Assembly (NCBI RefSeq): GCF_002211765.1
Contig: NZ_CP022133.1
Coordinates: 1,240,001-1,304,000, forward strand
Source of the DNA: Idiomarina piscisalsi
GTDB lineage: Bacteria > Pseudomonadota > Gammaproteobacteria > Enterobacterales > Alteromonadaceae
Reading direction: 5' to 3'
DNA: 64,000 nucleotides
How positions within the stretch are numbered: the first letter of the stretch is position 1; each line of letters begins with the position of its first letter. Shown here piece after piece: positions 1 through 9,154 of this stretch. Both the position numbers and the translations under genes were made by a program. The notes under the pieces are model-generated. The model was not told the origin of the DNA, did not search any database, and worked only from the letters and a program-made list of their open reading frames with translations.

Positions 1-566
1 CACTACGACCTAAGGACAAGCATCTTGAGCTGGTTCACAGAATCGACCGCGATACCAGCGGTATTTTGCTCGTTGCAAAAAAGCGTTCTGTACTGAAAGC
101 GCTGCATGAGCAACTGCGTAATAAAGAAATGAATAAACAGTATTTAGCATTGGTTCGTGGTCAGTGGCAGAAGCGGGTGAGGTTAATCGAAGCGCCATTG
201 CAGAAAAACACACTGCTATCTGGTGAGCGAATTGTTCGGGTGAGTGCGGAAGGAAAACCATCACAAACGCGCTTTCGGATTCATCAGCGTTATGCTGAAG
301 GAACACTTATTGAAGCATCACCGTTAACAGGCCGTACGCATCAAATTCGTGTGCATTGCCAGCATGCTGGTCATCCTATCGCTAAAGATCCTAAATATGG
401 TGACACTGACTTTGATGAGTTAATCGCGTCGAAAGGGCTCACTCGATTGTTTCTACATGCCTGGAAACTTGCGTTTAAGCATCCGGAAACCGACAAAAAC
501 ATCCAGTTTGAAGCGCCCTTAGATGAAAATTTAACGCTGGCGTTGTCTCAATTAACAAAGCAATAA
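1..566 (+). CDS. rluC: 23S rRNA pseudouridine synthase RluC, C-terminal part
   Basis: Partial gene: the reading frame is already open at base 3, so the start lies outside the window. The visible 187 residues hold the catalytic signature HRIDRDTSG at visible residues 12-20; its first Asp (visible residue 15) is the nucleophile of the RluA family. The later RTHQIRVH segment is also typical. RluC converts uridines at 955, 2504 and 2580 of E. coli 23S rRNA to pseudouridine. The N-terminal S4 RNA-binding domain would lie upstream. The choice of RluC over RluA or RluD rests on its place ahead of yceF, yceD and rpmF, the same order as in E. coli. Confidence 0.9.
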   Translation, partial: LRPKDKHLELVHRIDRDTSGILLVAKKRSVLKALHEQLRNKEMNKQYLALVRGQWQKRVRLIEAPLQKNTLLSGERIVRVSAEGKPSQTRFRIHQRYAEGTLIEASPLTGRTHQIRVHCQHAGHPIAKDPKYGDTDFDELIASKGLTRLFLHAWKLAFKHPETDKNIQFEAPLDENLTLALSQLTKQ

Positions 567-591
567 CGCCGTAATCAACTGAGTAGTAGTC

Positions 592-1251
592 ATGTCGCAA
601 TTTAAATTCATTATTTTTGACTGGGACGGCACCTTAATGGATTCCATCGGGCGCATTGTTTCTTCAATGCAACGAACCGCGGAGTACGTTGGCCTAGCAC
701 CGCCCTCTGAGCAAGCAACAAAAGACATTATTGGATTAAGTTTGGAGCCGGCTATTGAAGCCTTATTTGGGAAATTGGATTCAGCGCAAAAACAACGGTT
801 TTTAGATCGTTACAAAGACGAATATGTGACGTTAAATAAGGTAGCCTCGCCTTTATTCGGTGATGCAATTACGACACTGGAGCGGCTGAGAGAGAATAAT
901 TTGAAACTTGCAGTAGCGACAGGGAAAGCACGCAGAGGTTTGGATAGAGTTTGGCAGGAAACAAATATGGCTGCTTTCTTTCCTCACTCACGATGCGCTA
1001 ACGAATCAAAGGGCAAACCCAACCCAGATATGTTGTTTGAACTTATGGATGAGGCCGGACACAGCCCCAGGGACACCGTTATGGTCGGTGACTCAGTCCA
1101 TGACATAAAAATGGCTTCTGCTGCAGGCGTGTTTCCAATCGGTGTGACGATGGGCGCCCATCAAGCAGAACAGTTAGAAGCGGCTGGAGCAAAGTATATT
1201 GCGTCATCGTTGACGGAACTTTCTAACTTTATTTTAAAGGAGAGGTTATGA
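592..1251 (+). CDS. HAD-superfamily phosphatase, phosphoglycolate phosphatase-like
   Basis: A 219-residue haloacid-dehalogenase-type hydrolase. Motif I is DWDGT with nucleophile Asp10 and Asp12, motif II is the Thr of ATGKAR, the motif III Lys is near residue 142 (GKPNPD) and motif IV is VGDSVHD at 165-171. An alpha-helical cap between motifs I and II fits subfamily IA, as in Gph. The substrate cannot be read from the sequence. Its stop overlaps the yceF start by four bases (ATGA), so the two are translationally coupled. E. coli has no gene at this place between rluC and yceF; related marine genera often do (recollection, not checked). Confidence 0.85.
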   Translation: MSQFKFIIFDWDGTLMDSIGRIVSSMQRTAEYVGLAPPSEQATKDIIGLSLEPAIEALFGKLDSAQKQRFLDRYKDEYVTLNKVASPLFGDAITTLERLRENNLKLAVATGKARRGLDRVWQETNMAAFFPHSRCANESKGKPNPDMLFELMDEAGHSPRDTVMVGDSVHDIKMASAAGVFPIGVTMGAHQAEQLEAAGAKYIASSLTELSNFILKERL

Positions 1252-1841
1252 CACTCCCACTGGTGCTTGGCTCGGGTTCAAAATATCGCCGGGCGATAAT
1301 GGATAAGCTGCATTTAATCTATAATGTCGTGAAGCCTGATATTGATGAGTCAGCGGTTAATGAAGAGCAACCAGAGCAGCTGGTCGGACGCTTGGCAGAA
1401 GAAAAAGCGCAAGCGGTAGCAAAAAAACTCAACGGAGAACCGGCTATTATTATCGGCTCTGACCAAGTAGCCGTATGTGACGGTAATATTCTGGGAAAAC
1501 CGGGAACCACGCAGAAAGCTATTGAGCAATTAAAAAGCTTCGTTGGCAGAACCGTCACTTTCTACACCGGACTTGCGGTATTAAATTCAAAAACATCACA
1601 GTGTGAAGTCCGTATTGAGCCTTTCTTCGTGACATTTCGGAACAACCTTACCGACAACGAAATTACACGCTATGTCGAGCTTGAACAACCGCTGGACTGT
1701 GCTGGCAGCTTTAAAAGTGAAGGGTTAGGCGTAAGTCTGTTTAGTGAAATGAAAGGGAATGATCCCAATACGTTGATAGGACTTCCCACTATTGCGCTAC
1801 TGGATATGCTAAGATCTCAAGGGATTAACCCATTGAACTAA
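1248..1841 (+). CDS. yceF: Maf-family nucleotide pyrophosphatase YceF
   Basis: A 197-residue Maf/HAM1-fold protein. The N-terminal GSGSKYRRAIM carries the Ser and Arg residues of the Maf signature, and IIGSDQVAV near residue 70 holds the catalytic Asp. The stretches FYTGLA, CAGSFKSEG and DPNTLIGLP match E. coli YceF, which hydrolyses 7-methyl-GTP to the monophosphate in the YceF subgroup of Maf proteins. It probably removes modified nucleotides from the pool. The start overlaps the HAD gene by four bases, and the order rluC-yceF-yceD matches E. coli. The YceF subgroup assignment is more certain than the exact substrate. Confidence 0.9.
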   Translation: MTLPLVLGSGSKYRRAIMDKLHLIYNVVKPDIDESAVNEEQPEQLVGRLAEEKAQAVAKKLNGEPAIIIGSDQVAVCDGNILGKPGTTQKAIEQLKSFVGRTVTFYTGLAVLNSKTSQCEVRIEPFFVTFRNNLTDNEITRYVELEQPLDCAGSFKSEGLGVSLFSEMKGNDPNTLIGLPTIALLDMLRSQGINPLN

Positions 1842-1916
1842 TTATTGAAGATAATAGGCAAACAAGCCCGATTTATCTTGTCACTTGACACCAACTTAAG
1901 GTAACATTCGCGCGCT

Positions 1917-2444
1917 ATGCAAAAGGTTCGTATTCCCGTAACGGTAGACCCCGTAAAATGTGCCAATAAAAAGGTCACTTACGAGGGCTTAGTACCAGCA
2001 AAAACGTTAACCCGGTTTCAGGAGTTACTGGTAGAGCCATGTCCTGATCCTGACGTTAAGGTTGAATTTGGTATTGATGAACAAGGCATAAGCTATTTTG
2101 CAGGTGACGCAAAAGTACAGATTCAGGTGCTTTGCGAACGCTGCAATACGCCTTTAACAGTTGATATTTGTGCGCAATTTGCGTATGCTCCTGTCACTAA
2201 GCGGCAGGTGGCCGACGATTTCCCGGAAAGCTATGAAGCTATCAAGGTGAATGAGTTTGGTGAGGTCAATCTGCATGGGCTTATTGAAGATGAATTAATT
2301 CTGGCAATGCCTTTAGTACCCAAGCACGATGCTAAGTCTTGTCAGGTAGACCGTGATGCGATGACATGGGGTGAAATCGACGAGTCTGAGAAAGACGAAT
2401 CTGATAACCCGTTTGCCGTATTACAAGAATTAAAGCGTAAATAA
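1917..2444 (+). CDS. yceD: YceD / DUF177 family rRNA-accumulation protein
   Basis: A 175-residue DUF177 protein. The middle holds CERCNTPL, the Cys pair typical of the family, followed by an acidic stretch and a C-terminal GEID...NPFAVLQELK segment found in most members. In E. coli and plants YceD is needed for normal 23S rRNA accumulation; the mechanism is not settled. It lies 16 bases ahead of rpmF, the usual pair. No Shine-Dalgarno sequence precedes the ATG at 1917, and a possible promoter (TTGTCA at 1878, TAACAT at 1902) ends only about 10 bases upstream, so the mRNA may have a very short leader. Confidence 0.9.
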   Translation: MQKVRIPVTVDPVKCANKKVTYEGLVPAKTLTRFQELLVEPCPDPDVKVEFGIDEQGISYFAGDAKVQIQVLCERCNTPLTVDICAQFAYAPVTKRQVADDFPESYEAIKVNEFGEVNLHGLIEDELILAMPLVPKHDAKSCQVDRDAMTWGEIDESEKDESDNPFAVLQELKRK

Positions 2445-2460
2445 TCAGGAGATAGCGTAA

Positions 2461-2631
2461 ATGGCTGTTCAAAAAAGTAAGAAAAGTCGTTCAAGACGCG
2501 ACATGCGTCGTTCACACGATGCGATAGACGGCCCAACACTGTCGGTTGACTCAACTACTGGTGAGACTCATCGTCGTCACCACGTAACAGCCGACGGTTA
2601 TTATAAAGGTCGCAAGGTCGTTAACAAGTAA
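2461..2631 (+). CDS. rpmF: 50S ribosomal protein L32
   Basis: A 56-residue protein read directly from the sequence. It opens [20 protein letters not shown] and ends with [11 protein letters not shown], both characteristic of proteobacterial L32. The strongly basic N-terminus contacts 23S rRNA near the peptidyl-transferase centre. The Cys pairs found in zinc-binding L32 forms are absent, as in E. coli. An AGGAG at 2447-2451 precedes the ATG by 9 bases. It sits between yceD and plsX, the classic link between ribosome and lipid synthesis. Confidence 0.97.
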   Translation: MAVQKSKKSRSRRDMRRSHDAIDGPTLSVDSTTGETHRRHHVTADGYYKGRKVVNK

Positions 2632-2639
2632 GACAGGCT

Positions 2640-3665
2640 ATGCCTGAGCTTAATATAGCGATTGATGCAATGGGGGGCGATAATGGCCCCTCTATTGTTA
2701 TTGAAGCTCTGGAACGAGCTGTTTCAACTTACCCCAATACTCACTTCACAGTTTTTGGTCACGAAGACCAAATTAACCCGCTCTTAAAGCAATACAAGCT
2801 TAATGAAAGCACTGCTGTCAGCTTTGTTCATGCTGAACAAACCATTCTCATGGATGACAAACCCGGTCAGTCGTTACGTAGCAAGCCGAATTCGTCTATG
2901 CGTCTTGCCCTACAAGCACTTGCCAATGAGCAATGCCATGCAATGGTTTGTGGTGGTAATACTGGCGCCTTAATGACTAATGCGTATTTTACGGTGAAAA
3001 CCTTACCCGGGGTTTTAAGGCCTGCCCTCATGACGGCGATTCCTAATCAGGTTGGGGGAAAGTCGTTTTTATTGGATTTGGGTGCAAACGCCAGCTGCGA
3101 TTCCGACACCTTATTTCAGTTTGGTGTGATGGGATCGGTTGCCGCGGAGCATTTACTGGGTATAGAAAGACCGAAAATCAGCCTGTTAAACATGGGCGAG
3201 GAAGATATTAAAGGCAGCGATGTTGTCCGCAATGCCGCCGCTAGGTTGAGTCAGTGCGAAGGGTTGAACTATAACGGCTTTATTGAAGGCAACCACTTAT
3301 TCAGCGGTCGTTCAGACGTTATCGTTTGCGATGGCTTTGTCGGTAACATTGCGTTGAAAAGCTGCGAAGGCTTAGCAACCTTTATTATAGAGCAAATGAG
3401 AGAGACGCTGAATTCTCATTGGCTCTATCGTTTTTTCTTCAAGTTTCTGCAACGACGTACCCACAAGTCCTGGGACAGGCTGAAGCCCGACCACTACAAC
3501 GGAGCAAGTTTGATAGGATTGCGCCATGTGGTTATTAAAAGCCACGGAAGTGCCAATGCGGAAGCATTCTACAGTGCAATTCAACAAGCTGTAGCGGAGG
3601 CGCACGAGCAGCTTCCTGACCGAATTAAGAACAGGGTCGAAGCGGTCTTATCTGAACAGCCTTAA
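2640..3665 (+). CDS. plsX: Phosphate acyltransferase PlsX
   Basis: A 341-residue cytosolic or peripheral enzyme that turns acyl-ACP and phosphate into acyl-phosphate, the donor used by PlsY in phospholipid synthesis. Family marks include [12 protein letters not shown] at residues 6-17, CGGNTGALM, and [16 protein letters not shown] near residue 145. Length is normal for the family. It begins 8 bases after the rpmF stop and is followed by fabH after 14 bases, so it belongs to the same transcription unit linking fatty acid and phospholipid synthesis. Confidence 0.97.
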   Translation: MPELNIAIDAMGGDNGPSIVIEALERAVSTYPNTHFTVFGHEDQINPLLKQYKLNESTAVSFVHAEQTILMDDKPGQSLRSKPNSSMRLALQALANEQCHAMVCGGNTGALMTNAYFTVKTLPGVLRPALMTAIPNQVGGKSFLLDLGANASCDSDTLFQFGVMGSVAAEHLLGIERPKISLLNMGEEDIKGSDVVRNAAARLSQCEGLNYNGFIEGNHLFSGRSDVIVCDGFVGNIALKSCEGLATFIIEQMRETLNSHWLYRFFFKFLQRRTHKSWDRLKPDHYNGASLIGLRHVVIKSHGSANAEAFYSAIQQAVAEAHEQLPDRIKNRVEAVLSEQP

Positions 3666-3679
3666 AACGCAGAGTTGTT

Positions 3680-4639
3680 ATGACATACTCAAGAATCGTT
3701 GGTACCGGTCACTATTTACCGGAGCAACGTCTTACAAACAATGACCTTGCCAGCCGTGTTGATACCTCAGACGAATGGATTACGGAACGCACAGGTATCA
3801 AGGAACGCCGTATTGCTTCTTCTACTGAGTCGGCGGCAACGCTGGGCGCCGAAGCAGCCAAGCAAGCATTACTAAGTAGCCAATTAAACGCTCATGACAT
3901 CGACGTTATTGTGGTTGCGACAACCTCTGCGGAGCATGCGTTTCCAAGCGCCGCTTGTGAAATCCAGCGTATGCTAAATGTGACCAATATTCCTGCTTTT
4001 GACGTTGGCGCGGCGTGTTCCGGCTTTATTTTTGCGCTGTCAGTGGCCGACAACTTTATAAAAACCGGTCAATATAAGCGTGCGCTGGTGATAGGCACCG
4101 ATGTACTTGCCAGACTTTGTGATCCGAACGACAGAAATACATTGGTATTGTTCGGTGACGGTGCTGGAGCGGTTATATTAGAAGAGAGTCATGAGCCTGG
4201 TGTTATTTCTACTCATTTATACAGCGCAGGTGAGTACAGCCATTTACTGGGCGCCAAGCAGGCAAGCCGAATAAAAGAATTCGAAAACGATGCCTGGATG
4301 TACATGAAAGGCAACGAAGTGTTCAAAGTTGCGGTGGCTAAATTAAGCAGTCTGGTGACGGACACGTTAGCGGCAAATGATATGTCGCCTGAAGACTTAG
4401 ATTGGCTAGTACCGCATCAGGCGAATCTACGCATTATTAAAGCAACCGCAAAAAAGTTAAAGATGTCGATGGAACAAGTGGTGATTACTTTAGACAAAAC
4501 CGGTAATACCTCTGCCGCATCGGTACCAATTGCGTTAGACTGGGCGGTTAAAGATGGTCGAGTGAAACGTGGACATAATTTGTTATTAGAAGCCTTTGGC
4601 GGCGGATTCGCCTGGGGCTCAGCATTAATTCGATATTAA
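3680..4639 (+). CDS. fabH: 3-oxoacyl-ACP synthase III FabH
   Basis: A 319-residue condensing enzyme that starts fatty acid synthesis by joining acetyl-CoA to malonyl-ACP. The catalytic triad is visible: Cys113 in GAACSGF, His246 in PHQAN and Asn276 in GNTSAAS. The C-terminal [13 protein letters not shown] is typical. Length and all active-site residues are intact. It lies 14 bases after plsX and 10 before fabD. Confidence 0.98.
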   Translation: MTYSRIVGTGHYLPEQRLTNNDLASRVDTSDEWITERTGIKERRIASSTESAATLGAEAAKQALLSSQLNAHDIDVIVVATTSAEHAFPSAACEIQRMLNVTNIPAFDVGAACSGFIFALSVADNFIKTGQYKRALVIGTDVLARLCDPNDRNTLVLFGDGAGAVILEESHEPGVISTHLYSAGEYSHLLGAKQASRIKEFENDAWMYMKGNEVFKVAVAKLSSLVTDTLAANDMSPEDLDWLVPHQANLRIIKATAKKLKMSMEQVVITLDKTGNTSAASVPIALDWAVKDGRVKRGHNLLLEAFGGGFAWGSALIRY

Positions 4640-4649
4640 GAGGGTAGTT

Positions 4650-5567
4650 ATGACAACGGCGTTATTTTTCCCGGGACAAGGCTCTCAGAGCGTTGGTATG
4701 CTTGGCGAGTTAGCCGATGAGTTCGCGATAATAAAGGAGACTTTCGCACAAGCAAGCGACGCGCTTGGCTATGATTTGTGGGAACTTGTGCAGCAAGATC
4801 CCAACAATCAGCTTAATGATACGCAATTTACTCAGCCCGCATTATTAACCGCCAGCGTTGCGTTGTACCGCGTAGCTAAAGATAAAGGTTTAGGTGACAA
4901 TGTCGTTATGGCAGGACATAGCCTTGGGGAATATTCAGCCTTGGTTTGTGCCGGCGCCATTGACTTTAAAGATGCGGTTAAACTCGTCGAAGCTCGCGGC
5001 AAGTTTATGCAGGAGTCTGTCGCTGAAGGCAAAGGTGCTATGGCAGCGGTTATCGGTTTAGACGACGATGTTATTAAGCAAATCTGTGAAGAGCAGACCC
5101 AGGGCGAAGTTGTTACTCCGGTGAATTACAATTCGCCGGGGCAGGTGGTTATAGCGGGTCATGCCTCAGCGGTTTCCCGTGCAGGAGAAGCACTAAAAGA
5201 AGCTGGTGCTAAGCGGGTATTGCCACTTTCTGTGAGTGTGCCGTCTCATTGTGCATTAATGAAGCCGGCGGCGGATAAGTTGAAAGCGGAACTTGAAAAA
5301 ATAACTATCAAATCGCCTGTTGTGAATGTGATCAACAATGTTGATGTGAATATCGAAACAGACGCAGCTGCTATAAAAGATGCGTTAGTCAGACAGCTCT
5401 ACTGTCCAGTACGCTGGACTGAGTCTGTTGAAAAAGCCGCAGAACTGGGCGTGGAAAGCGCGTTTGAAGTGGGTCCGGGGAAAGTATTAACGGGCTTAAA
5501 TAAGCGTATAACAAAATCATTTAGTTGTTCAGCACTGAACACCGCTGATGCATTGAATTCAATTTAG
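4650..5567 (+). CDS. fabD: Malonyl-CoA:ACP transacylase FabD
   Basis: A 305-residue enzyme that loads malonyl groups onto ACP. FPGQGSQ is at residues 7-13 and the nucleophile elbow GHSLGEY places Ser91 as the acyl-enzyme residue. The SVPSHCALM segment near residue 200 supplies the active-site His. The protein is full length. Spacing of 10 bases from fabH and 14 to fabG indicates one operon. Confidence 0.98.
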   Translation: MTTALFFPGQGSQSVGMLGELADEFAIIKETFAQASDALGYDLWELVQQDPNNQLNDTQFTQPALLTASVALYRVAKDKGLGDNVVMAGHSLGEYSALVCAGAIDFKDAVKLVEARGKFMQESVAEGKGAMAAVIGLDDDVIKQICEEQTQGEVVTPVNYNSPGQVVIAGHASAVSRAGEALKEAGAKRVLPLSVSVPSHCALMKPAADKLKAELEKITIKSPVVNVINNVDVNIETDAAAIKDALVRQLYCPVRWTESVEKAAELGVESAFEVGPGKVLTGLNKRITKSFSCSALNTADALNSI

Positions 5568-5581
5568 AAGGTGAGTAATTC

Positions 5582-6316
5582 ATGAGCTTTGAGAATAAAG
5601 TTGCTTTAGTAACAGGTGCCAGTCGAGGAATTGGTAAAGCGATTGCGCAGCAGCTCGTTCAAGGGGGTGCTAAAGTAATTGGTACCGCGACTTCTGACAA
5701 AGGCGCTTCGGCGATTTCTGACTATTTGGGCGACAACGGTAAGGGTATAGCGTTGGATGTGACCGATGCAGATAGTGTGCAGGAAACGGTCAAGTCCCTT
5801 GAAAAAGAGTTTGGCAGCATCGATATCCTGGTCAATAACGCCGGTATCACCCGTGATAATTTAATGATGCGTATGAAAGATGACGAGTGGAACTCTGTTA
5901 TCGATACCAACTTAACGGCTATTTTCCGTGTTTGTAAGGCGGTGGTTCGCGGCATGATGAAACGTCGTCATGGTCGCATTATTAATATCAGTTCGGTTGT
6001 TGGCACGACAGGCAACCCCGGTCAAGTCAACTACTGTGCAGCAAAAGCTGGGCTCGTCGGCTTCAGTAAGTCGCTGGCCAAAGAGGTGGCTGCACGCGGA
6101 ATAACCGTGAACTGTGTGTCGCCAGGGTTTATTGATACCGACATGACAAAGGCCTTAACGGAGGAGCAAAAAGAAAGTATTTTTGCTAATATTCCTGCTG
6201 CAAGACTGGGTAAACCCGATGAAATTGCGTCTGCAGTGACATTTTTGGCGTCCGATGGCGCAGCTTATATTACGGGTGAAACCATTCACGTTAATGGCGG
6301 AATGGCGATGGTTTAA
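5582..6316 (+). CDS. fabG: 3-oxoacyl-ACP reductase FabG
   Basis: A 244-residue short-chain dehydrogenase that performs the NADPH-dependent reduction step of fatty acid elongation. The nucleotide-binding TGASRGIGKA is at residues 11-20, NNAG at 85-88, and the catalytic residues Asn110, Ser138, Tyr151 and Lys155 are present. The C-terminal ITGETIHVNGGMAM matches FabG closely. It follows fabD by 14 bases; the 117-base gap to acpP may carry a separate acpP promoter. Confidence 0.97.
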   Translation: MSFENKVALVTGASRGIGKAIAQQLVQGGAKVIGTATSDKGASAISDYLGDNGKGIALDVTDADSVQETVKSLEKEFGSIDILVNNAGITRDNLMMRMKDDEWNSVIDTNLTAIFRVCKAVVRGMMKRRHGRIINISSVVGTTGNPGQVNYCAAKAGLVGFSKSLAKEVAARGITVNCVSPGFIDTDMTKALTEEQKESIFANIPAARLGKPDEIASAVTFLASDGAAYITGETIHVNGGMAMV

Positions 6317-6433
6317 GTGGTCAGCGGTACGACCTCTTAATTTTATCCGAATTTTTACTTTATTAATGAGGCTGGTTTCACTAAACTACGGCCAACTTTC
6401 ACTCTCGCGACGACTATTTGAGGGATTTTATAA

Positions 6434-6673
6434 ATGAGTACTATCGAAGAACGCGTAAAGAAAATCATTGTTGAACAACTGGGTGTTAAAGAAGAAGAAG
6501 TTAAGCCTGAAGCGTCATTTGAAAATGACCTGGGTGCTGACTCTTTGGACACAGTTGAGTTGGTAATGGCTTTGGAAGAAGAATTTGAAACTGAAATTCC
6601 TGATGAAGAAGCTGAAAAAATCAAAACTGTTCAAGCAGCAATTGATTACGTAAATAATCACTCTGACGATTAA
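6434..6673 (+). CDS. acpP: Acyl carrier protein
   Basis: A 79-residue acidic helical protein. The phosphopantetheine attachment site is [12 protein letters not shown] with Ser37. It carries the growing acyl chain for FabD, FabH, FabG and PlsX, which are encoded just upstream. A GAGGGA sequence ends 8 bases before the ATG. A strong terminator follows the gene. In most relatives fabF comes next, but here it does not (see findings). Confidence 0.99.
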   Translation: MSTIEERVKKIIVEQLGVKEEEVKPEASFENDLGADSLDTVELVMALEEEFETEIPDEEAEKIKTVQAAIDYVNNHSDD

Positions 6674-6698
6674 TTTTTCAGAGAATTATTGAGACAAT

Positions 6699-6729
6699 AG
6701 GCGGAACTTTGGTTCCGCCTATTTTCGTT
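6699..6729 (+). terminator. Rho-independent terminator after acpP
   Basis: A 9-base-pair stem (AGGCGGAAC at 6699-6707, GTTCCGCCT at 6712-6720) with a 4-base loop, followed by ATTTTCGTT. It lies 25 bases after the acpP stop and ends 9 bases before the pabC start. It would let acpP be expressed at a higher level than pabC and the genes after it, with some read-through. Confidence 0.8.
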
Positions 6730-7518
6730 ATGACATTGATAAAACAGTTTTTTAATACTCAAGCCACTGATACTGGTGCTCTTGATAGAGGGCTTCAGTT
6801 TGGTGATGGTCATTTCACAACACTTCGTATTCTTAATGGTACACCCGAACATTTAGAAGCCCACCTTGCCCGATTAGTTCATGCGAATAGGACCCTTCGC
6901 ATTCACCATTCGACCTTTACGACCTTAAGAAATCGACTGACAGAACTGGCGAAAGACGTTGAACAAGGAGTGTGCAAGGTCATTGTTACTCGTGGCAATA
7001 GTGCTCAAGGCTATGGGTATGATCACCGCATAGAAGCGAACGAATACATCCAGATCAGTACGTTACCGGAACCTCAGAACCCACTTGACGTAGGGCTTGC
7101 TAACGTGACTTTAGCCGAGCAAACCGTTCTGGCAGGGCTTAAAACACTTAACCGTTTAGAACAGGTGTTGCTGAGTGCTGAGAAATCAGAGAAAGGCGTT
7201 GATGACTTAGTCGTCTGTACCAATGACGGACGTGTTATAGAGGCTGTGCAGGGAAACCTTTTTTGGAAGAAGCGTGGCCGCTGGCAGACTCCCTCGCTGA
7301 CTACAGCAGGTATAGACGGAGTCATGCGACAACACATCATTAACAGTAACGCTCTTGGCAACCTCGATATAAAAGAGGGAAGAGTGACTGACCTTGAACA
7401 CGCTGAGCAAATTTTCGTTTGTAACAGTGTCCGAGGCGCTGTCCCTGTTCGTTCATTTAATGGTAAAGTATTTGAAAATCTTCCGTTACCTGAAAAAGTA
7501 CAACGCCTGGCTTTATGA
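6730..7518 (+). CDS. pabC: 4-amino-4-deoxychorismate lyase PabC
   Basis: A 262-residue fold-type IV PLP enzyme that releases pyruvate from aminodeoxychorismate to give p-aminobenzoate for folate. LDRGLQFGDGHFTT near residues 18-31 is the usual PabC signature, and Lys138 in LKTLNRLEQ is the PLP-binding lysine. I chose the ATG at 6730; a TTG at 6709 in frame lies inside the terminator stem and is unlikely. Its stop overlaps mltG by four bases (ATGA). Order pabC-mltG-tmk-holB matches E. coli. Confidence 0.95.
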   Translation: MTLIKQFFNTQATDTGALDRGLQFGDGHFTTLRILNGTPEHLEAHLARLVHANRTLRIHHSTFTTLRNRLTELAKDVEQGVCKVIVTRGNSAQGYGYDHRIEANEYIQISTLPEPQNPLDVGLANVTLAEQTVLAGLKTLNRLEQVLLSAEKSEKGVDDLVVCTNDGRVIEAVQGNLFWKKRGRWQTPSLTTAGIDGVMRQHIINSNALGNLDIKEGRVTDLEHAEQIFVCNSVRGAVPVRSFNGKVFENLPLPEKVQRLAL

Positions 7519-8534
7519 CTTTGCTAAAACGTTTGTTTGTTATTGCTTTTTTCTTTGGTGTCATTGGTGCTGGCGCGCTTAGTTATGGTTATTACTATTT
7601 GTCCCAGCCCTTTACCAGTAGTTCAGTAAATGAGCCGTTAATACTGGAGTTTCCCAAAGGCAAACATGCTCGGTATGTCATTACACAAGTCAGTAAGCAT
7701 TACGCTCTGGGTGAGTCCATATTGGATAATAAACAGCTGCGTTATGGTTTTAGTCGGCTATTGGGTGGTGTAAGCCATTTGCGGGCGGGGGTTTATGAGG
7801 TTAAGCCGGAACATAATTGGTTTGACGTCTGGTCCATGGTTTCAAACGGTGACGAGCTTCAATTTTCAGTCACTCTTGTAGAAGGTCATACATTGCAACA
7901 ATGGTTGTTCACGCTCAATTCGGCGCCTTACTTGAGTGGCGACGCAAAATCTGCAGCGAATGCCCTACAAGAAAGTCTTGGACCAACGGTTGATTCTTTA
8001 GAAGGTCTATTATTGCCGGAAACCTATACTTACCGAGCCTATTCGACGGTTTCCGGTATTTTAAAAAATGCTTATGAGTCAATGCAAAAAACGTTAGCCG
8101 ACGTTTGGAGCAGTCGCTCTGAAGCTTGTCCGGTAGAATCTCCTTATGAGCTTCTGATTTTAGCGTCAATAATAGAAAAAGAGACAGGTATATCGGGTGA
8201 AAGAAGTTTGGTTGCCAGCGTTTTTGCTAATCGTTTGGCTATTGGTATGCGGCTGCAGTCCGATCCAACCACAATTTATGGCATTGAGGATTTTGACGGC
8301 AACTTAACCCGTGCACATTTGCGTGAGAAAACGGCTTATAACACCTATCGAATTAATGGCTTGCCTCCGACACCTATTGCTATGCCAAGCAAGGCCTCGC
8401 TTGAGGCTGCCGCTAACCCAGATGACTCGCCGTTTTATTACTTTGTCGCTGATGACACTGGTGGTCACGTATTTTCAGAAACGCTGGAAGAGCATAATAA
8501 AGCGGTGCGCCGCTACCAACTAAATAAAGAGTGA
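7515..8534 (+). CDS. mltG: Endolytic murein transglycosylase MltG
   Basis: A 339-residue YceG/MltG protein anchored in the inner membrane by an N-terminal helix (about residues 8-28). It cleaves nascent peptidoglycan glycan strands in the periplasm and is thought to end chain growth. The family segment LPETYTY and the catalytic ASIIEKETG are visible; Glu221 corresponds to the known catalytic Glu of E. coli MltG. The C-terminal GLPPTPIAMPSKASLEAA and YYFVADDTGGHVFS are also characteristic. It is coupled to pabC by ATGA overlap. Confidence 0.96.
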   Translation: MTLLKRLFVIAFFFGVIGAGALSYGYYYLSQPFTSSSVNEPLILEFPKGKHARYVITQVSKHYALGESILDNKQLRYGFSRLLGGVSHLRAGVYEVKPEHNWFDVWSMVSNGDELQFSVTLVEGHTLQQWLFTLNSAPYLSGDAKSAANALQESLGPTVDSLEGLLLPETYTYRAYSTVSGILKNAYESMQKTLADVWSSRSEACPVESPYELLILASIIEKETGISGERSLVASVFANRLAIGMRLQSDPTTIYGIEDFDGNLTRAHLREKTAYNTYRINGLPPTPIAMPSKASLEAAANPDDSPFYYFVADDTGGHVFSETLEEHNKAVRRYQLNKE

Positions 8535-8536
8535 AT

Positions 8537-9154
8537 ATGAAAGGGAAGTTTGTTGTTATTGAAGGCCTGGAAGGGGCAGGTAAAAGCTCTGCTATTGCTA
8601 ATGTCATTACTCATTTGCAAGCGAAAGGTATTCAGACAGAATCGGTTCGAGAGCCAGGTGGAACTCCTCTAGCCGAGTCTTTGCGGGACTTGGTTAAGAA
8701 AAAATGGGATGAAACCGTAGTGCCGACAACTGAGTTGTTGTTAATGTACGCCAGCCGTGTTCAATTGGTGGAGAATATTATTAAGCCTCACTTGATGGAT
8801 GGAACATGGGTTATTGGCGACAGACACGATTTATCCTCCCGGGCCTATCAAGGGGGCGGCCGCCAGCTTGGAGATGATTTATTGCAAAAGCTTAGAACGA
8901 TAACATTGGGAAACTTTTACCCAGACTTGACCATTTTACTGGACGTTGACGAGGAAGTTGGCTTAAAGCGCGCGCGGGAGCGAGGACAGCTGGATAGAAT
9001 TGAAGAAGAAGATTTGGCGTTTTTTAAACGAACTCGACAAGCCTACTTAAACATTGCAGCGAAAGACCCTTCTGTTTTTGTAATTGATGCAAACCAACCG
9101 ATGTTAAAAGTTCACGAAGCTATTCTACGAACTCTAGAGGAGAACTTGTTTTAA
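8537..9154 (+). CDS. tmk: Thymidylate kinase
   Basis: A 205-residue kinase that phosphorylates dTMP to dTDP. P-loop GLEGAGKSS is at residues 10-18, the DRH motif is in IGDRHDLSSRAYQGGGR, and the LID region reads RARERGQLDRIE. I chose ATG at 8537, just after the mltG stop, with AAAGA upstream; an in-frame GTG at 8531 that overlaps mltG is an alternative adding two residues. Its stop overlaps holB by one base. Confidence 0.96.
   Translation: MKGKFVVIEGLEGAGKSSAIANVITHLQAKGIQTESVREPGGTPLAESLRDLVKKKWDETVVPTTELLLMYASRVQLVENIIKPHLMDGTWVIGDRHDLSSRAYQGGGRQLGDDLLQKLRTITLGNFYPDLTILLDVDEEVGLKRARERGQLDRIEEEDLAFFKRTRQAYLNIAAKDPSVFVIDANQPMLKVHEAILRTLEENLF

Noticed and set aside
6709..6729. TTG start codon extending pabC upstream
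   Set aside because: It falls inside the terminator stem after acpP; the ATG at 6730 fits the family N-terminus.
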